This document shows positions 47,939-57,778 of a stretch of 64,000 nucleotides of DNA, one piece after another; positions within the stretch are counted from its first letter, which is position 1, and each line of letters begins with the position of its first letter. Source of the stretch: Actinomadura madurae (GTDB lineage: Bacteria > Actinomycetota > Actinomycetes > Streptosporangiales > Streptosporangiaceae); contig NZ_FOVH01000005.1 in the NCBI RefSeq assembly GCF_900115095.1, positions 310,001 to 374,000 of the forward strand, read 5' to 3'. A model generated the notes under the pieces. It ran no database searches. It was not told the DNA's origin and saw nothing but the letters and a program-made list of their open reading frames with translations. The translations under genes were made by a program, and so were the position numbers.

Positions 47939-49895
47939 CTAGTCGAGGACGAAGATCGTTCCCGTGCCTCCCTTCAGGTGCACCGCCACACCACCAGGGA
48001 TTTCCACCGCACCCAGGGACCGGGTCAAGCACCACTCCTCGTCCGGAACGCCGGCCGGATGGAACGGGCCGTGCCGTTCGCCGGTGGTGATGTCCCAGGC
48101 CGTCAACGCACAGCCGTCGAACCGGCCCGTGGCGGTCGACTCGCGGTACGCGACGAACAGCCGGCCGTCCCGGAGAAGGGCTTGTGGACCGGGAGCATCG
48201 TTCAGATCGCGGACCTCGATGCCGGGGACGTCGCGAGACCACGACTTCTTACCGGTCCGGACATCGAAGGCGCGCAGGGCCGTCGAGTAGCGTGCTTCAT
48301 CGCCCGTCCCGGTGCGGAGGTTCTCGGCGAAGACCGCCGTACCGGCCGCGGCATGCAACGGCCCGCGCTCGCCCGGGTCGCCCGACCTCAACCGGGTTCG
48401 GTCCTCGCCCGGCAGCCACCACTGCGGCCGTCCGTCGGCGACCCGGATCCCGGCCAGATTGTGCGTCACCGTCGTCTCCGCGGCTTCGCCAGCTGATCGC
48501 CGGATCTCGCGGGCGTCGACGACCGCCACGCCATCGGTGACCCCCACCGACACCTGCTCGAACCGTTCCACGCCGCCATCCCGCCTGACTTGCCAGGACC
48601 ACAACGGCCGACCATCGCCACCGCCGATCCGCACCAGCCGATGACGGGGATCGACATGGCTCTTGTCGCTGTAGCAGGAGACGATCGTCAGCACGTCGCC
48701 GCCGACCGGGATGACTTCGGTGGGCCGGCAGCCCTCGTCCAGGACGAACCGCCACGACGTCTCACCCCCGAAGGTGAACCTGCTGAGCGCGCCGCGCTCG
48801 GTGGCGCCGGGTTCGTCCCGAGCCGGCCGCAGGTCGATCGTCACACGGCCCTCGCCGACCGAGACGACGCGCGCGGTGTCCGGTACCACGAAATCCGCTC
48901 GCAACCTGCCGGAGACCGTGTCGAACACCAACACACGGGTCCTGGCGCGCAAGCCGTCGATGAACAACGTCCGCGGTGCGTCAACGAAGACAATCGTCGC
49001 GAGGAACCGCCCATCCGGGCTGACCGCCGTGCTGCCGATGTCCACCCGGTTGGGCCGGTGCCGTGGGCCGCGTACCCGGGCGTCCCACCCGGTGGAACGC
49101 CCAGCGCCGGGCTCCGCTCGCCGGATCCAGCATTCGCAGGCCGCGTGCCTCCAGCACCGCCAAGCCGCCGGCCGTTCCGATCACGGACAGGCCCGCAGAG
49201 CCGGAGGGCCCGCGTCCGCGCGACGGCGTGGACCACGCCACCGCGCCGCTCAACGCCGGGGCGACGGCAGCCGGGGCCGGACGGTCCGTCGTCACCCCCT
49301 CGGTGTTCACCGCGACCACCCACGATGGCACCACGCCGACCGCTATGGCCACGGTGAGCAGCGGCATGGCTGCGACCGGCCCGATTCCGGCGGCCAGCCG
49401 CAGGCCGTACCGCGGGACGACCCCGTCCACGGAGTCCGCACCCGGCCACCGCAGGCTGCCCATCGCCGTCGCGAGGGCGCCGAGGGCCGCCAAGACGAAG
49501 GCCAGCAGCATCAGCGGCAGGCTCAGATCCACACCATTCGCCGGGCCCGGTGTCGGCATCCACAGCACCACCAGGACCGACGCGGCCACACATCCAGCGG
49601 CGAAGACCGAACTCGCGATGCCCCGTACTCGACGCCGGCGACCGGTCTGCGCGTTCCGCGAACCCGGGCGGGTGGCCCAGACACTCCACAACCAGGCCAG
49701 GCAGGCCACCGTCAACGCCAGAGCCAGCCCAGCAGACCAGCTTTCCGGATCGTCCGGACGCCGCCCGGTGCGCTGGTACTCGTTGACACCTTCACCGGGG
49801 ATGTTGGCGACAACAGCTACGCCCACGCCGCACAGCGCCGATGTCACGCCAGCGCTCACCAGGGGGTTCTTCGCCATCATCCGCAGGCGTGACAT
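47939..49895 (-). pseudogene. Membrane protein with PQQ-like beta-propeller, broken by a frameshift
   Basis: The N-terminal part (49895 to about 49090) has four hydrophobic segments and then LRMLDPASGARRWAFHR. The C-terminal part (about 49088 to 47939) continues in another frame with WDARVRGPRHRPNRVDIG and STAVSPDGRFLATIV, followed by PQQ-like repeats (GRPLWSWQVR, TGKKSWSRDV). Removing one G at 49088-49090 would join the two smoothly. Intact relatives are single integral-membrane proteins with an extracellular propeller. GGAGG lies before the ATG at 49895. Either a real inactivation or a sequencing error in a G run. Function of the family is unknown. Confidence 0.72.
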
Positions 49896-50002
49896 CGCAT
49901 ACCTCCGGGGGGGTGCGGTAGCCGACCGAATCCTGAGGGACGGCCACGACGTATGGACCCCGATTGGCCAAGCTCGGCCGGCTCCGGGCGCCCTGCCCCT
50001 CG

Positions 50003-50356
50003 TCAGTACGTCTCAACCTGACTCAGGGTCCAGATCGCCCAGGCGACCGTCGCCAGCGCCAGCGCGATGGCCACCAGCCCGAGAGTGATCCCGGCCCGCG
50101 CCCGGCGACGGTCGGCGTCCTCGTCACCCCGCATGCGCTGGAGAGCGACGCCTCCGGAGACCAGCGCGCTGATGACGGTGGGCACGAACAGGTATACGGG
50201 GAGAAACCGAATCCACGGCGACGCGAAGGACGGCGACCAAGGGCAAGCGATCATCGCCACGGCGAGCGCACCGAGCACCAGGGACGCCGTCCCCCTCGCC
50301 TTCCGCGAAGCCCGCGCCTCGCCGATCGACCCGACGGTCTGCTGTCCAGAACTCAT
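50003..50356 (-). CDS. Small integral membrane protein, DUF4190-like
   Basis: A 117-aa protein with three predicted helices (ASLVLGALAVAMIACPW, LPVYLFVPTVISALVSGGVA, ITLGLVAIALALATVAWAIW) and a short hydrophilic RMRGDEDADRRRA loop before the last. The arrangement resembles DUF4190-type actinobacterial membrane proteins. It lies 107 bp upstream of the propeller protein on the same strand and may share a transcript. No clear ribosome-binding site precedes the ATG. Confidence 0.7.
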   Translation of the reverse strand: MSSGQQTVGSIGEARASRKARGTASLVLGALAVAMIACPWSPSFASPWIRFLPVYLFVPTVISALVSGGVALQRMRGDEDADRRRARAGITLGLVAIALALATVAWAIWTLSQVETY

Positions 50357-50644
50357 GGTCTAGAACGTAGGCGGCGACCGGTGCCCAGCCTTGAGCACTG
50401 ATACTCAACTACACGTGAGCACCCGATCGGCAGTACCTGAGAGGGCATCGCCCACATCGCGCCTCGCGAGGACGCCGCAGCCGGATCGACTGATGGAAGA
50501 TCCGGGGTCCGTAGGGAAGCGGCGGAGCCGGATTCATGCTGGCAGAGCGATTGCCGGGCCGCTCGCGGTGGACGGCGGTAGCGTGCACAATGCTCTGCAC
50601 GGTCACCTCCTTCCGGCCGGCTGGTCCTCATCTTTCCCGTAGGC

Positions 50645-51685
50645 GTGAACATGGACGTTGAGAAGCATGCGGTCCCCGTTCAGCCTGGCCGGTTCGCGAA
50701 CCTCCGGTCCAGGCTCCGCGACGGGCAGGACCGCCTGCCGACCTCGGTCTTCGTCGTCGGCACGCTGTTCTCGGGCTCGACCCTGCTCGGGCGGGACATG
50801 ACCGCTCGGATCCGGGGCGCCCACTACGTCGGTGAGCTGAACAACTTCACGCAGATGCCCGAGTACAGCCACAAAGACGCCGGACTGGTCTGCGGGCCCT
50901 GCTCACTGCTCGGCAAGGAGTGCCGGCACTTCACGGACGCGCTCCGGGAGCGGGTGTCGTACGACGACATCCTCGGCATGCACCGGCGGTTCGCCCGGTC
51001 ACTGGGCGTTTCGGTGGTCGTCGACGGAAGCAAGTACGTCGCCTGGCTCCGGCAGGCCGTCGAGCAGCAGCTCGCCGACCCGACGAGCCGGGCGACGCTA
51101 TCCGTGATCGTCACGGCGCGGAACCCGATCGCCTTCGCGCTCAGCTACCAGAACCGGACGGGGGAGCCGCTGTGGCGGGGCGCGGGCATCTGGCGGGACA
51201 CGTACGTGGACGCCCTCCGCACCGTCAACACGTACGGTCTGCCGCACATGGTCGTCCGCTACGAGGACTACATGGCGCGCCCGGAACGGTCCCTGGAGCG
51301 GTTGGCCGGCTTCCTGCACCTTCCGCTGGACGCGGAGCCCGACAACACGAGGATCCATGACACCGGCGGCAACTGGAGCTCCTTCGTCCCATATGTGGGG
51401 AAGGAGCAGTTGGAGGGCTACATTCGGCGGCTCGACGGTCCCGGGCGTGCGGAGGCTGAGGACTTCGTGAGGCATGCGCGGGCGTACTGGAACGACGAGA
51501 AGCCCCGGGAGGACACCCGCTGGCGGCGCAGCCTGAAGGCCGGCGAGGCCAACGCGGTCCTCAGCACTCCGGGACTTACCGACGTGGCGGGCATCCTCGG
51601 CTACAACGTCGCGGAGGTCGTCCACGCGGCCGTCCAGGGCGCACCGGCGAAGCCCCGCAAACCCATGCCCGCCACCGAACAGTGA
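50645..51685 (+). CDS. Sulfotransferase-like protein
   Basis: A 346-aa P-loop protein. SVFVVGTLFSGSTLLGRDM replaces the usual GxxRSGTTLL phosphosulfate loop. VIVTARNPIAFALSYQNR occupies the 3'-phosphate-binding Arg/Ser site, and VVRYEDYMARPERSLERLAG matches the family. Such enzymes move sulfate from PAPS to alcohols, amines or sugars. The variant first loop (Ser/Thr kept, Arg absent) leaves activity uncertain. It contains a CGPCSLLGKEC cysteine segment that may bind metal. The GTG at 50645 or ATG at 50651 may start it. No biosynthetic neighbours. Confidence 0.8.
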   Translation: MNMDVEKHAVPVQPGRFANLRSRLRDGQDRLPTSVFVVGTLFSGSTLLGRDMTARIRGAHYVGELNNFTQMPEYSHKDAGLVCGPCSLLGKECRHFTDALRERVSYDDILGMHRRFARSLGVSVVVDGSKYVAWLRQAVEQQLADPTSRATLSVIVTARNPIAFALSYQNRTGEPLWRGAGIWRDTYVDALRTVNTYGLPHMVVRYEDYMARPERSLERLAGFLHLPLDAEPDNTRIHDTGGNWSSFVPYVGKEQLEGYIRRLDGPGRAEAEDFVRHARAYWNDEKPREDTRWRRSLKAGEANAVLSTPGLTDVAGILGYNVAEVVHAAVQGAPAKPRKPMPATEQ

Positions 51686-51908
51686 TCCTCGCCGTCTCGG
51701 CGTGCATCCTGAAAGCGCGCCTCTACCTCTTCGTCGGACTGCGTGCTTGAGGATCTCCCGGAGCCTTCTGGCGGACGGCGGTGAAACACGCGAAGCCTTG
51801 ACGTCACATGGGGAGGAGACGGAAGCAACGGACCGTGACCAGGTGAGAGCATGGATCCATGGAAGTCGGCGGCGGCCCTGGTGGTGACGCCTCGCACGGT
51901 CCAGGCGC

Positions 51909-53720
51909 ATGACAGCCTTCCGGAGGGACGGCTACGCCCGGCTGCGCGACTACGCCGTGATCGGGGACGGTCGGAGTGCCGCGCTGATCGCCGCCGACGG
52001 GTCGGTGGACTGGCTGGGAATGCCGGACCTGGACTCACCCTCGATGTTCGCCGCCGTCCTGGACCCCGTCCGGGGCGGGCATTTTCTGCTGGAGCCGGCG
52101 GAGCCGTTCACGGTCGCGCGCCGGTACCTGCCGGGCACGAACGTGCTGGAGACCACATTCACCACCGCCCGCGGCAGTCTGCGGGTCACCGATGCGCTGA
52201 CCCTGGAGGGCGACGGGACGCTGGGGCCGATGCGGGAACTGCAACGGCGTTTCGACGGTGTGGCCGGGACCGTGCCCGTGCGCTGGAGCGTGCAGCCGCG
52301 GTTCGGTTACGGCGCTCACCGTCCACGCATCACAAGGCGCGCCGGTGTACCGGTGGCGGAGGCAGGCGGGGACGCCCTCGCCGTCTGTGCCTGGGACGCG
52401 GGTGAGCCGGAGTGCGCTGACCAGGCGATCAATGGCCGCCTTGAATTGAGAGAGGGGCGGCGAGCCCTGCTGGCGATGCCGTTCGCGCACCAGGAACCGC
52501 TCGTCCTGCCGACCCGTTCCGAATGCGATGCCCGTATGGAGCACACCATCGCGGCCTGGCAGGGCTGGTCGCGGGAACGTTCGTACGAAGGCATGTGGCG
52601 CGACGCCGTGCTGCGCAGCGCACTGGCGCTCAAGCTCCTGATCTTCGCGCCCTCGGGGGCGATCGCCGCCGCGGTGACATCCTCACTGCCGGAACACATC
52701 GGAGGCGAACGCAACTGGGATTACCGCTTCTCCTGGGTCCGCGACTCGGCGTTCACGCTCGACACACTACTGCGGCTCGGATGTTCCACCGAGGCGCACG
52801 CCTACTTCTGGTGGCTCATGCACGCCACCCAGCTCACGCATCCGCGACTGCGGGTGCTCTACCGGCTGGACGGGGGCCCCGACACGCCGGAACGGGTACT
52901 CCCCCTGGACGGATACCGCGGTTCCAGACCGGTGCGGATCGGCAACGCGGCGGGCGCCCAGAACCAGCTGGACACCTACGGTGAGCTGATGCAGACCGGC
53001 TGGCTGCACGCCGGCGCCGCCGGACGCCTGGACGCGGACATCGCCCGGCGCCTGGCCGAGCTGGCCGACTTCGTCTGCGCCGCCTGGCGGTCGCCGGACT
53101 CGGGGATCTGGGAGGTCCGCAGCGCTCCCCTGCACTTCACGCATTCGAAGATCATGTGCTGGGTCGCGCTCGACCGTGCCATCGACCTCTGCGAGCGCGG
53201 CCTGATCCCCGACCGCGGCTCGGACCGCTGGCGACTCGCCCGCGCCCAGGTGCGCGACTTCGTCGAGACACGCTGCTTCTCCCCCCGTCGCCGCTGCTAC
53301 ACGCGCTCCGCCGGCAGTTCGGACCTGGACGCCGCCGTGCTCTCCGGCCTTCTCCACGGCTTCTCGCATCCCGGCGATCCCCGCATGCGCACCACGGTCG
53401 ACGCGGTGGCACAGGAACTGCGGCACGGTCCGTTCGTCGACAGGTACTCCGGCGAGGACGGGTTGAGCGGCACCGAGGGCGCGTTCCTGGCCTGTTCCTT
53501 CTGGCTGGCCGAGTGCCTCGCCCGCACCGGGCGCCTCGCCCAGGCCGTCGCGTTGATGGACGACCTGATCAGGCTGGCCAACGACGTCGGCCTCTACGGC
53601 GAGGAGATCGATCCGGACACCGGCGCCTTCCTGGGAAACCTGCCCCAGGGGCTGAGCCACCTGGCGTTGATCAGTGCCGCGTGCACCATCGACTCGGTCG
53701 CGGGGAAGGCGGGCAGGTGA
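51909..53720 (+). CDS. Glycoside hydrolase family 15 protein (trehalase/glucoamylase-like)
   Basis: A 603-aa protein: N-terminal beta domain (about 1-230; DYAVIGDGRSAALIAADG, SVDWLGMPDLDSPSMF) and an (alpha/alpha)6 barrel with NWDYRFSWVRDSAFTL, GIWEVRSAP (probable general-acid Glu) and a second Glu near SGTEGAFLACSFW. Bacterial homologues include trehalases and glucoamylases. No signal peptide, so cytoplasmic; a trehalose or maltodextrin role is likely. The stop overlaps the start of the next gene (GTGA). Confidence 0.9.
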   Translation: MTAFRRDGYARLRDYAVIGDGRSAALIAADGSVDWLGMPDLDSPSMFAAVLDPVRGGHFLLEPAEPFTVARRYLPGTNVLETTFTTARGSLRVTDALTLEGDGTLGPMRELQRRFDGVAGTVPVRWSVQPRFGYGAHRPRITRRAGVPVAEAGGDALAVCAWDAGEPECADQAINGRLELREGRRALLAMPFAHQEPLVLPTRSECDARMEHTIAAWQGWSRERSYEGMWRDAVLRSALALKLLIFAPSGAIAAAVTSSLPEHIGGERNWDYRFSWVRDSAFTLDTLLRLGCSTEAHAYFWWLMHATQLTHPRLRVLYRLDGGPDTPERVLPLDGYRGSRPVRIGNAAGAQNQLDTYGELMQTGWLHAGAAGRLDADIARRLAELADFVCAAWRSPDSGIWEVRSAPLHFTHSKIMCWVALDRAIDLCERGLIPDRGSDRWRLARAQVRDFVETRCFSPRRRCYTRSAGSSDLDAAVLSGLLHGFSHPGDPRMRTTVDAVAQELRHGPFVDRYSGEDGLSGTEGAFLACSFWLAECLARTGRLAQAVALMDDLIRLANDVGLYGEEIDPDTGAFLGNLPQGLSHLALISAACTIDSVAGKAGR

Positions 53721-54205
53721 GCGCCGGGGGAACCGCTGCGGGCGCGTTCGTCGGCACACTGGTCCTGACCACCGTCCTGCGCACCGCCAGCGAGTTCAAG
53801 CTCACCCGGATGGACCTGCCGTTCCTGCTCGGCACCGCCGTGACCGGCGACCGGGCCCGCGCCAAGGCGATCGGCTACCTCATGCACTTCGTCAACGGGG
53901 AGCTGTTCGCGTTCGTCTACTACGCCGTCTTTCTCGCCATCGGCCACGCCGGCTGGTGGCTCGGAGCACTCTTCGGTCTCATGCACGGGATCTTCGCCGG
54001 CACCGCGCTGGTGAACGTCCTGCTGCCGTTGGTCCACCCGCGGATGGGCAGCCCGATGACCAGCGCTCCCAAGGCCGCCCAGCTGGAACCCCCGGGCTTC
54101 TTGATGCTCAACTACGGACCCAGCACGCCACTGGTCACCGTCCTCGCCCACGTTGCCTTCGGAGCAATAGTCGGAGGTTTCACTTCGCTCGGCACCCCTG
54201 GATGA
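53717..54205 (+). CDS. Conserved membrane protein coupled to GH15
   Basis: A 162-aa protein with about four hydrophobic segments (GAFVGTLVLTTVLRTASEF, LFAFVYYAVFLAIGHAGWW, GIFAGTALVNVLLPLVHP, VAFGAIVGGFTSLG) and a DLPFLLGTAVTGDRARAK loop. It shares a 4-nt overlap with the GH15 gene, so the two are coexpressed. No family was recognised. Possibly a small membrane partner of carbohydrate metabolism. Confidence 0.75.
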   Translation: MSAGGTAAGAFVGTLVLTTVLRTASEFKLTRMDLPFLLGTAVTGDRARAKAIGYLMHFVNGELFAFVYYAVFLAIGHAGWWLGALFGLMHGIFAGTALVNVLLPLVHPRMGSPMTSAPKAAQLEPPGFLMLNYGPSTPLVTVLAHVAFGAIVGGFTSLGTPG

Positions 54206-54241
54206 TCCAAGCGGTGCGTTCGTCGGCAGGGAGGCTGGCCT

Positions 54242-55070
54242 TCACTTCTGCGCGGCGGTGGGGTACTCGCTGGGTAGGTCGAAGCGGGAGAACAGGTCAG
54301 CGTCGAGGAAGGCGACGACCCGGGTGATCGACGTGTCGTCGATCGTGAGCACATGGATGGCGTGTGCCCAGTGCACACCGGTAGGCCGCGACGGCCGGCT
54401 GTCCATTGGCCTGCGTGGGCATGAGCCGCGACGTGCCCGGCCGGTCGAGCACCCGGGAACCGATGAAGCGTGCGACGGCGTCACGTCCCTCGAACCACGT
54501 CGAGAACGGCGGCATCTCGAAACGGGCGGCCGCCCGTAGCAACTGCACCAGCGTGGTGATGCCGGCGTTCTCCAACGCCGACACACAGGCTTCGAGCAGC
54601 CTGCGCAGTCGGGGCTCCACCGGTTCGGTGATCTCAGCCTCGTTGGGAGCCGTCCTTGCCAGTCGGGCCCGGGCACGCTGCAGGATGCTCTTGACCGCGA
54701 CCGGCGAGATGCCGAGCAGGTCGGCCACCTCGACGGCTCGCCAGGCGAGGACGTCGCGCAGGATGAGCACGGCACGTTGCCTGGGTGGCAGCAGTTGCAG
54801 TGCCGCGACGAACGCGAGACGCAGGCTCCCGCGTGACTCGATGACCCACGCCGGGTCAGAAGGTCCTGGCCGGGTCGATGCGGTCGGGTACGGCTGCAAC
54901 CAGCCGATGTCGGTTCCGTCGGGGGTGCCCGGCACGTTGATGTCACTGCTCGGGCCGGCCATCCCAGACGGCAGCGGTCTGCGGGCGTTCTGCGCGGAAG
55001 CCGTCAGGCAGGCGTTCGTCGCGATCCGGTACAGCCAGGTGCGCACTGAGGATCGATGCTCGAAGGACGA
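54242..55070 (-). pseudogene. ECF sigma factor (SigJ/SnoaL-tail type), truncated and frameshifted
   Basis: Similarity starts abruptly at SSFEHRSSVRTWLYRIATN in region 2 and continues through region 4 (LQLLPPRQRAVLILRDVLAW, LLGISPVAVKSILQRARARL) and a SnoaL-like tail. Near 54385-54395 the frame shifts; the tail continues as VHWAHAIHVLTIDDTSITRV to the stop at 54242. The first 60-70 residues of the sigma factor, with most of region 2, are absent: the frame instead runs into sequence antisense to an MFS relic. It is non-functional as a sigma factor. An intact paralogue lies at 55839. Confidence 0.72.
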
Positions 55071-55089
55071 CCCGTCGCGCGGCTGGAGC

Positions 55090-55421
55090 TCACCGCCGAT
55101 CGTGGCCTTCGTCGTCGCCGGGGCCGTCCTCCTCGGCCTCTTCGTCCTCCACGAGCGGCGCGCCGACGCCCCGCTCGTGGACCGCGACCTGGCCGCCTCG
55201 CATCGCTTCGCCGCCGGCAATCTGGCGCGCGGCCTCGGAGAGTTCGCCAGCCTCGGCCTGTTCTTCGGCCTGTCCCATCTCCTGCAGGTCCAACTCGGCC
55301 ACTAGGCCCTGGTAGCCGAGGCGTTGCTGATGTCGATCATCGCCGGTGCGGTCGTCGTCGCGCCCATCGCCGAATCCCTCACCGGCAAGGCGCCGGGCCC
55401 ATCCCGGCTGGACGTTCTTCC
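55090..55421 (+). pseudogene. Fragment of a DHA2-type MFS transporter with an internal stop
   Basis: The frame encodes VAFVVAGAVLLGLFVLHERR, RFAAGNLARGLGEFASLGLF and GLSHLLQVQLGH, followed by an in-frame TAG (55303), then ALVAEALLMSIIAGAVVVAP. This corresponds to helices 6-8 or so of 14-helix drug exporters. Both ends are missing. It abuts the truncated sigma factor on one side and the truncated TfoX-like gene on the other, marking a multi-gene rearrangement. Confidence 0.65.
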
Positions 55422-55458
55422 TGGCCCCGCCGGCGATCGCGGGCGCCGGTTTCGGGCT

Positions 55459-55749
55459 CCAGGAAGACCCGACCGCCGCCCACAGTCGCCGATCCGGCGA
55501 GGGCAACGCGACCCACTCACGGAACGTTCGTCCCGCCGGAGCGAACGGACGGCCGCGACCGTCGGCTATGAGCTGCGCGACACGTGACCGGGGCAGTTTG
55601 ATCAGCAGCGCCGCGCTCCGGCGGTCCAGTGCGGCGAAGAAACGTCCATCATGCCGCAGACATGGCAGCCCCATCATGGTCGAACGCGTGATCGCGCTGT
55701 CGGCGAGCATCGGCTCGGCCAGCTCCCAGAACAGCTCTTCCGGAGTCAC
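55459..55749 (-). pseudogene. TfoX/MmcQ-like small protein, C-terminus lost
   Basis: From GTG at 55749 (GGGAGGG upstream) the product has TPEELFWELAEPMLADSAI, MMGLPCLRHDGRFFAALDRR and PFAPAGRTFREWVALP, typical of small TfoX-N/YjbR-like proteins of about 110 aa. After LWAAVGSSW the frame continues for over 120 codons antisense to the MFS relic, so the natural C-terminus has been replaced. It may be expressed as a chimera ending at 55090 but is probably decayed. Confidence 0.55.
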
Positions 55750-55838
55750 AGTGCCCTCCCGTGCCGTCGTCGGTCGTCGCCATGTTCGATCCGCCGTGGG
55801 CGGCCGACTCATCGGTCGTGTCGTGGAGGGCGGCTACT

Positions 55839-56840
55839 GTGCTGGGCATGGAAACGGCCGACGCCGACGCGGCGGCGCTGCTGGAAGCCGCGCGGTCGGG
55901 TGACGAGGTGGCCTTCGAAGCCCTGATGGCACCGCACCGGCGAGCCCTGCACCTGCATTGCTACCGCATGCTCGGCTCACTGACCGAGGCCGAGGAAGCC
56001 CTTCAGGACACCCTGCTGCGGGCCTGGCGGAGCCTCCACACCTACCAGGCTCGCGCCCCGTTTCATCACTGGCTGTTCCGGATCGCCACGACGACCTGCC
56101 TGAAGAGCATCGAGCGCCGCAACCGGACACCCACCGTGCTGGCCGAGGTCGGCCAGCTGCAGCCATACCCCGACCGGCTTCTGGACGAACTCGACCCCGT
56201 CCACGTGGTCGAGCAACGCGAATCGGTCGCCCTGGCCTTCGTGGCGGCCCTGCAACTACTGCCCGCCACACAGCGCGCGGTGGTACTGCTGCGCGAGGTG
56301 CTGTGCTGGAGCGCAGCCGAGGTCGCCGACTATCTCGGCACCACCGTCCCCGCGGTCAACAGCGCCTTGCAGCGCGGCCGCGCCACCCTGCGCTCCAAGG
56401 CCGCACCTTCAGAGCGTGCACTGGACGCGTATGAGCAGCGGATCCTGCGACGGTTCGTCCGGTCCTGGCAACGACGCGACCTTGATGCGCTGGCGGCCCT
56501 GCTGCGTGAGGACGCCGTCCTGCGCATGCCGCCCGAACCGGTCGAGTTCGTCGGACGCGCGGCGGTCATCGGCTTCTTCGCCACCCAGCCCGCCGGCGGC
56601 CGCCTGGAGCGGATCCGGCTGGTGCAGACCGCCGCCAACCGCCAGCCCGCACTGGCCGCCTACCTGCCGGACGCCACCGGTACTTGCCTCGGCTACGGCA
56701 TCATGGTGCTGACCATCCACCCGGCGGGAATCGCCGAGATCACCGGGTTTCCGAACGCCGACATCTTCGGCTGGTTCGCTCTCCCGCCCTCACCCCCTGA
56801 GCCCTCGCATCCGCCGGTCAACGCCCCCATCCACGTGTGA
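55839..56840 (+). CDS. ECF RNA polymerase sigma factor with SnoaL-like tail (SigJ/SigG type)
   Basis: A 333-aa sigma factor: region 2 (HLHCYRMLGSLTEAEEALQD, TLLRAWRSL), region 4 (LQLLPATQRAVVLLREVLCW, YLGTTVPAVNSALQRGR) and a C-terminal SnoaL/NTF2-like domain (about 215-320). In this ECF group the tail modulates activity and there is usually no anti-sigma factor. GTG at 55839 is chosen because GGAGGG lies 8 nt upstream. It diverges from the TfoX-like fragment. It is homologous to the broken copy at 54242-55070. Confidence 0.9.
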   Translation: MLGMETADADAAALLEAARSGDEVAFEALMAPHRRALHLHCYRMLGSLTEAEEALQDTLLRAWRSLHTYQARAPFHHWLFRIATTTCLKSIERRNRTPTVLAEVGQLQPYPDRLLDELDPVHVVEQRESVALAFVAALQLLPATQRAVVLLREVLCWSAAEVADYLGTTVPAVNSALQRGRATLRSKAAPSERALDAYEQRILRRFVRSWQRRDLDALAALLREDAVLRMPPEPVEFVGRAAVIGFFATQPAGGRLERIRLVQTAANRQPALAAYLPDATGTCLGYGIMVLTIHPAGIAEITGFPNADIFGWFALPPSPPEPSHPPVNAPIHV

Positions 56841-57055
56841 CGGCGCAACCGAAGGTCAGCGCGAGGCGGCCATCGCACAGGTCATGAGGGTCTGCAAGAA
56901 CCAGATCCACCTCATTGGCCACTCGCGGAGTTGGGCGCGCCGGCCGCCGGGGCAAATGGCCGTAGGACGAGCGCCATGGCACCGATGAGTCGTCATGCTC
57001 CCGAGGATCTGTCAGGGTGCACGGCCGCGCCGCGGCCCGATCCCCGGGAGAAACC

Positions 57056-57293
57056 GTGGATGTCCTCGCCATCGCCGACCAGTACTACGACGCCTGGATC
57101 CACCATGCCGGTGACATGACCGACGTCCCATTGGCCGCCGACCTCACCTTCACCGGCCCGGTCGCCAGCTTCCGCACCGCCGACGGCTACCGGGCGATGG
57201 CCCGGAAAGCGGGCGCCGCCGTGCGCGGCTTCCGCGTCCGGCACCGATTCGTCACCGGCCAGACGGTCTGCTCGATCATCGACTGGGAAAACA
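57056..57293 (+). pseudogene. SnoaL-like (NTF2-fold) protein fragment
   Basis: From a GTG preceded by GGGAG the product reads DVLAIADQYYDAWIHHAG, ADLTFTGPVASFRTADGYR and AVRGFRVRHRFVTG, the first two-thirds of a SnoaL-like domain. After CSIIDWENR the family pattern (which would continue with an aromatic strand and end near residue 120) is lost, and the frame runs over the maleylpyruvate-isomerase fragment to a stop at 57367. It might make a shortened product. Confidence 0.55.
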
Positions 57294-57621
57294 GATCACC
57301 ACTCAAGGCTGGGCCTCCCCCAGCCCCTGCAACGGATGGACGGTTCGGCAGACCGCCGACCACCTGACCGGCGGGCTGCTCCTGATCGCCCAGGTAGCCG
57401 AGGGCACCCCCCTCGACCCCGCCGAAGCCGACGCCCAACGCCAGGCCGACACCGACCATCTCGGCACCGACCCCGCCACGGCTTTCCGCGCGGTGGCCGA
57501 ACGCTCGCTGGCCGCCTTCAGCGAACCCGGGGCGCTGGAACGGCAATCCCCCTTCCTCGCCGGACCGTCACGCGCCTACGAACCTGATCCCATCGAGAAC
57601 GATCGCGGATCGAGGACGTGA
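57294..57621 (+). pseudogene. Fragment of a TIGR03086/maleylpyruvate isomerase N-terminal family protein
   Basis: In another frame the DNA encodes PCNGWTVRQTADHLTGGLL, then DPATAFRAVAERSLAAFSE and PGALERQSPF. These are the metal-binding N-terminal helices of mycothiol-dependent maleylpyruvate isomerase-like proteins, without the first metal-His helix and the C-terminal half. It is joined to the SnoaL fragment, so two genes were fused by deletion. Confidence 0.55.
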
Positions 57622-57778
57622 TCCAGGCCGCCACCGCCGCCGTTCCACCAAGCCACCTTTTGTCCTTGCCACCCAGGCGGCCGGACCATCGCGGTGATCT
57701 CCGCCGCGTGTGACCGCTCCCCGAACCCGGCAGGCCCAGACCCGTATGACTCTGAAGGCCGGTCGCCGTGTCGAGGCA

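Noticed and set aside
55090-55749. A 220-aa intact protein reading from the TfoX-like start to 55090
   Set aside because: Only the first about 97 residues match a family; the rest is antisense to MFS sequence, so it is a rearrangement product, not a native gene.
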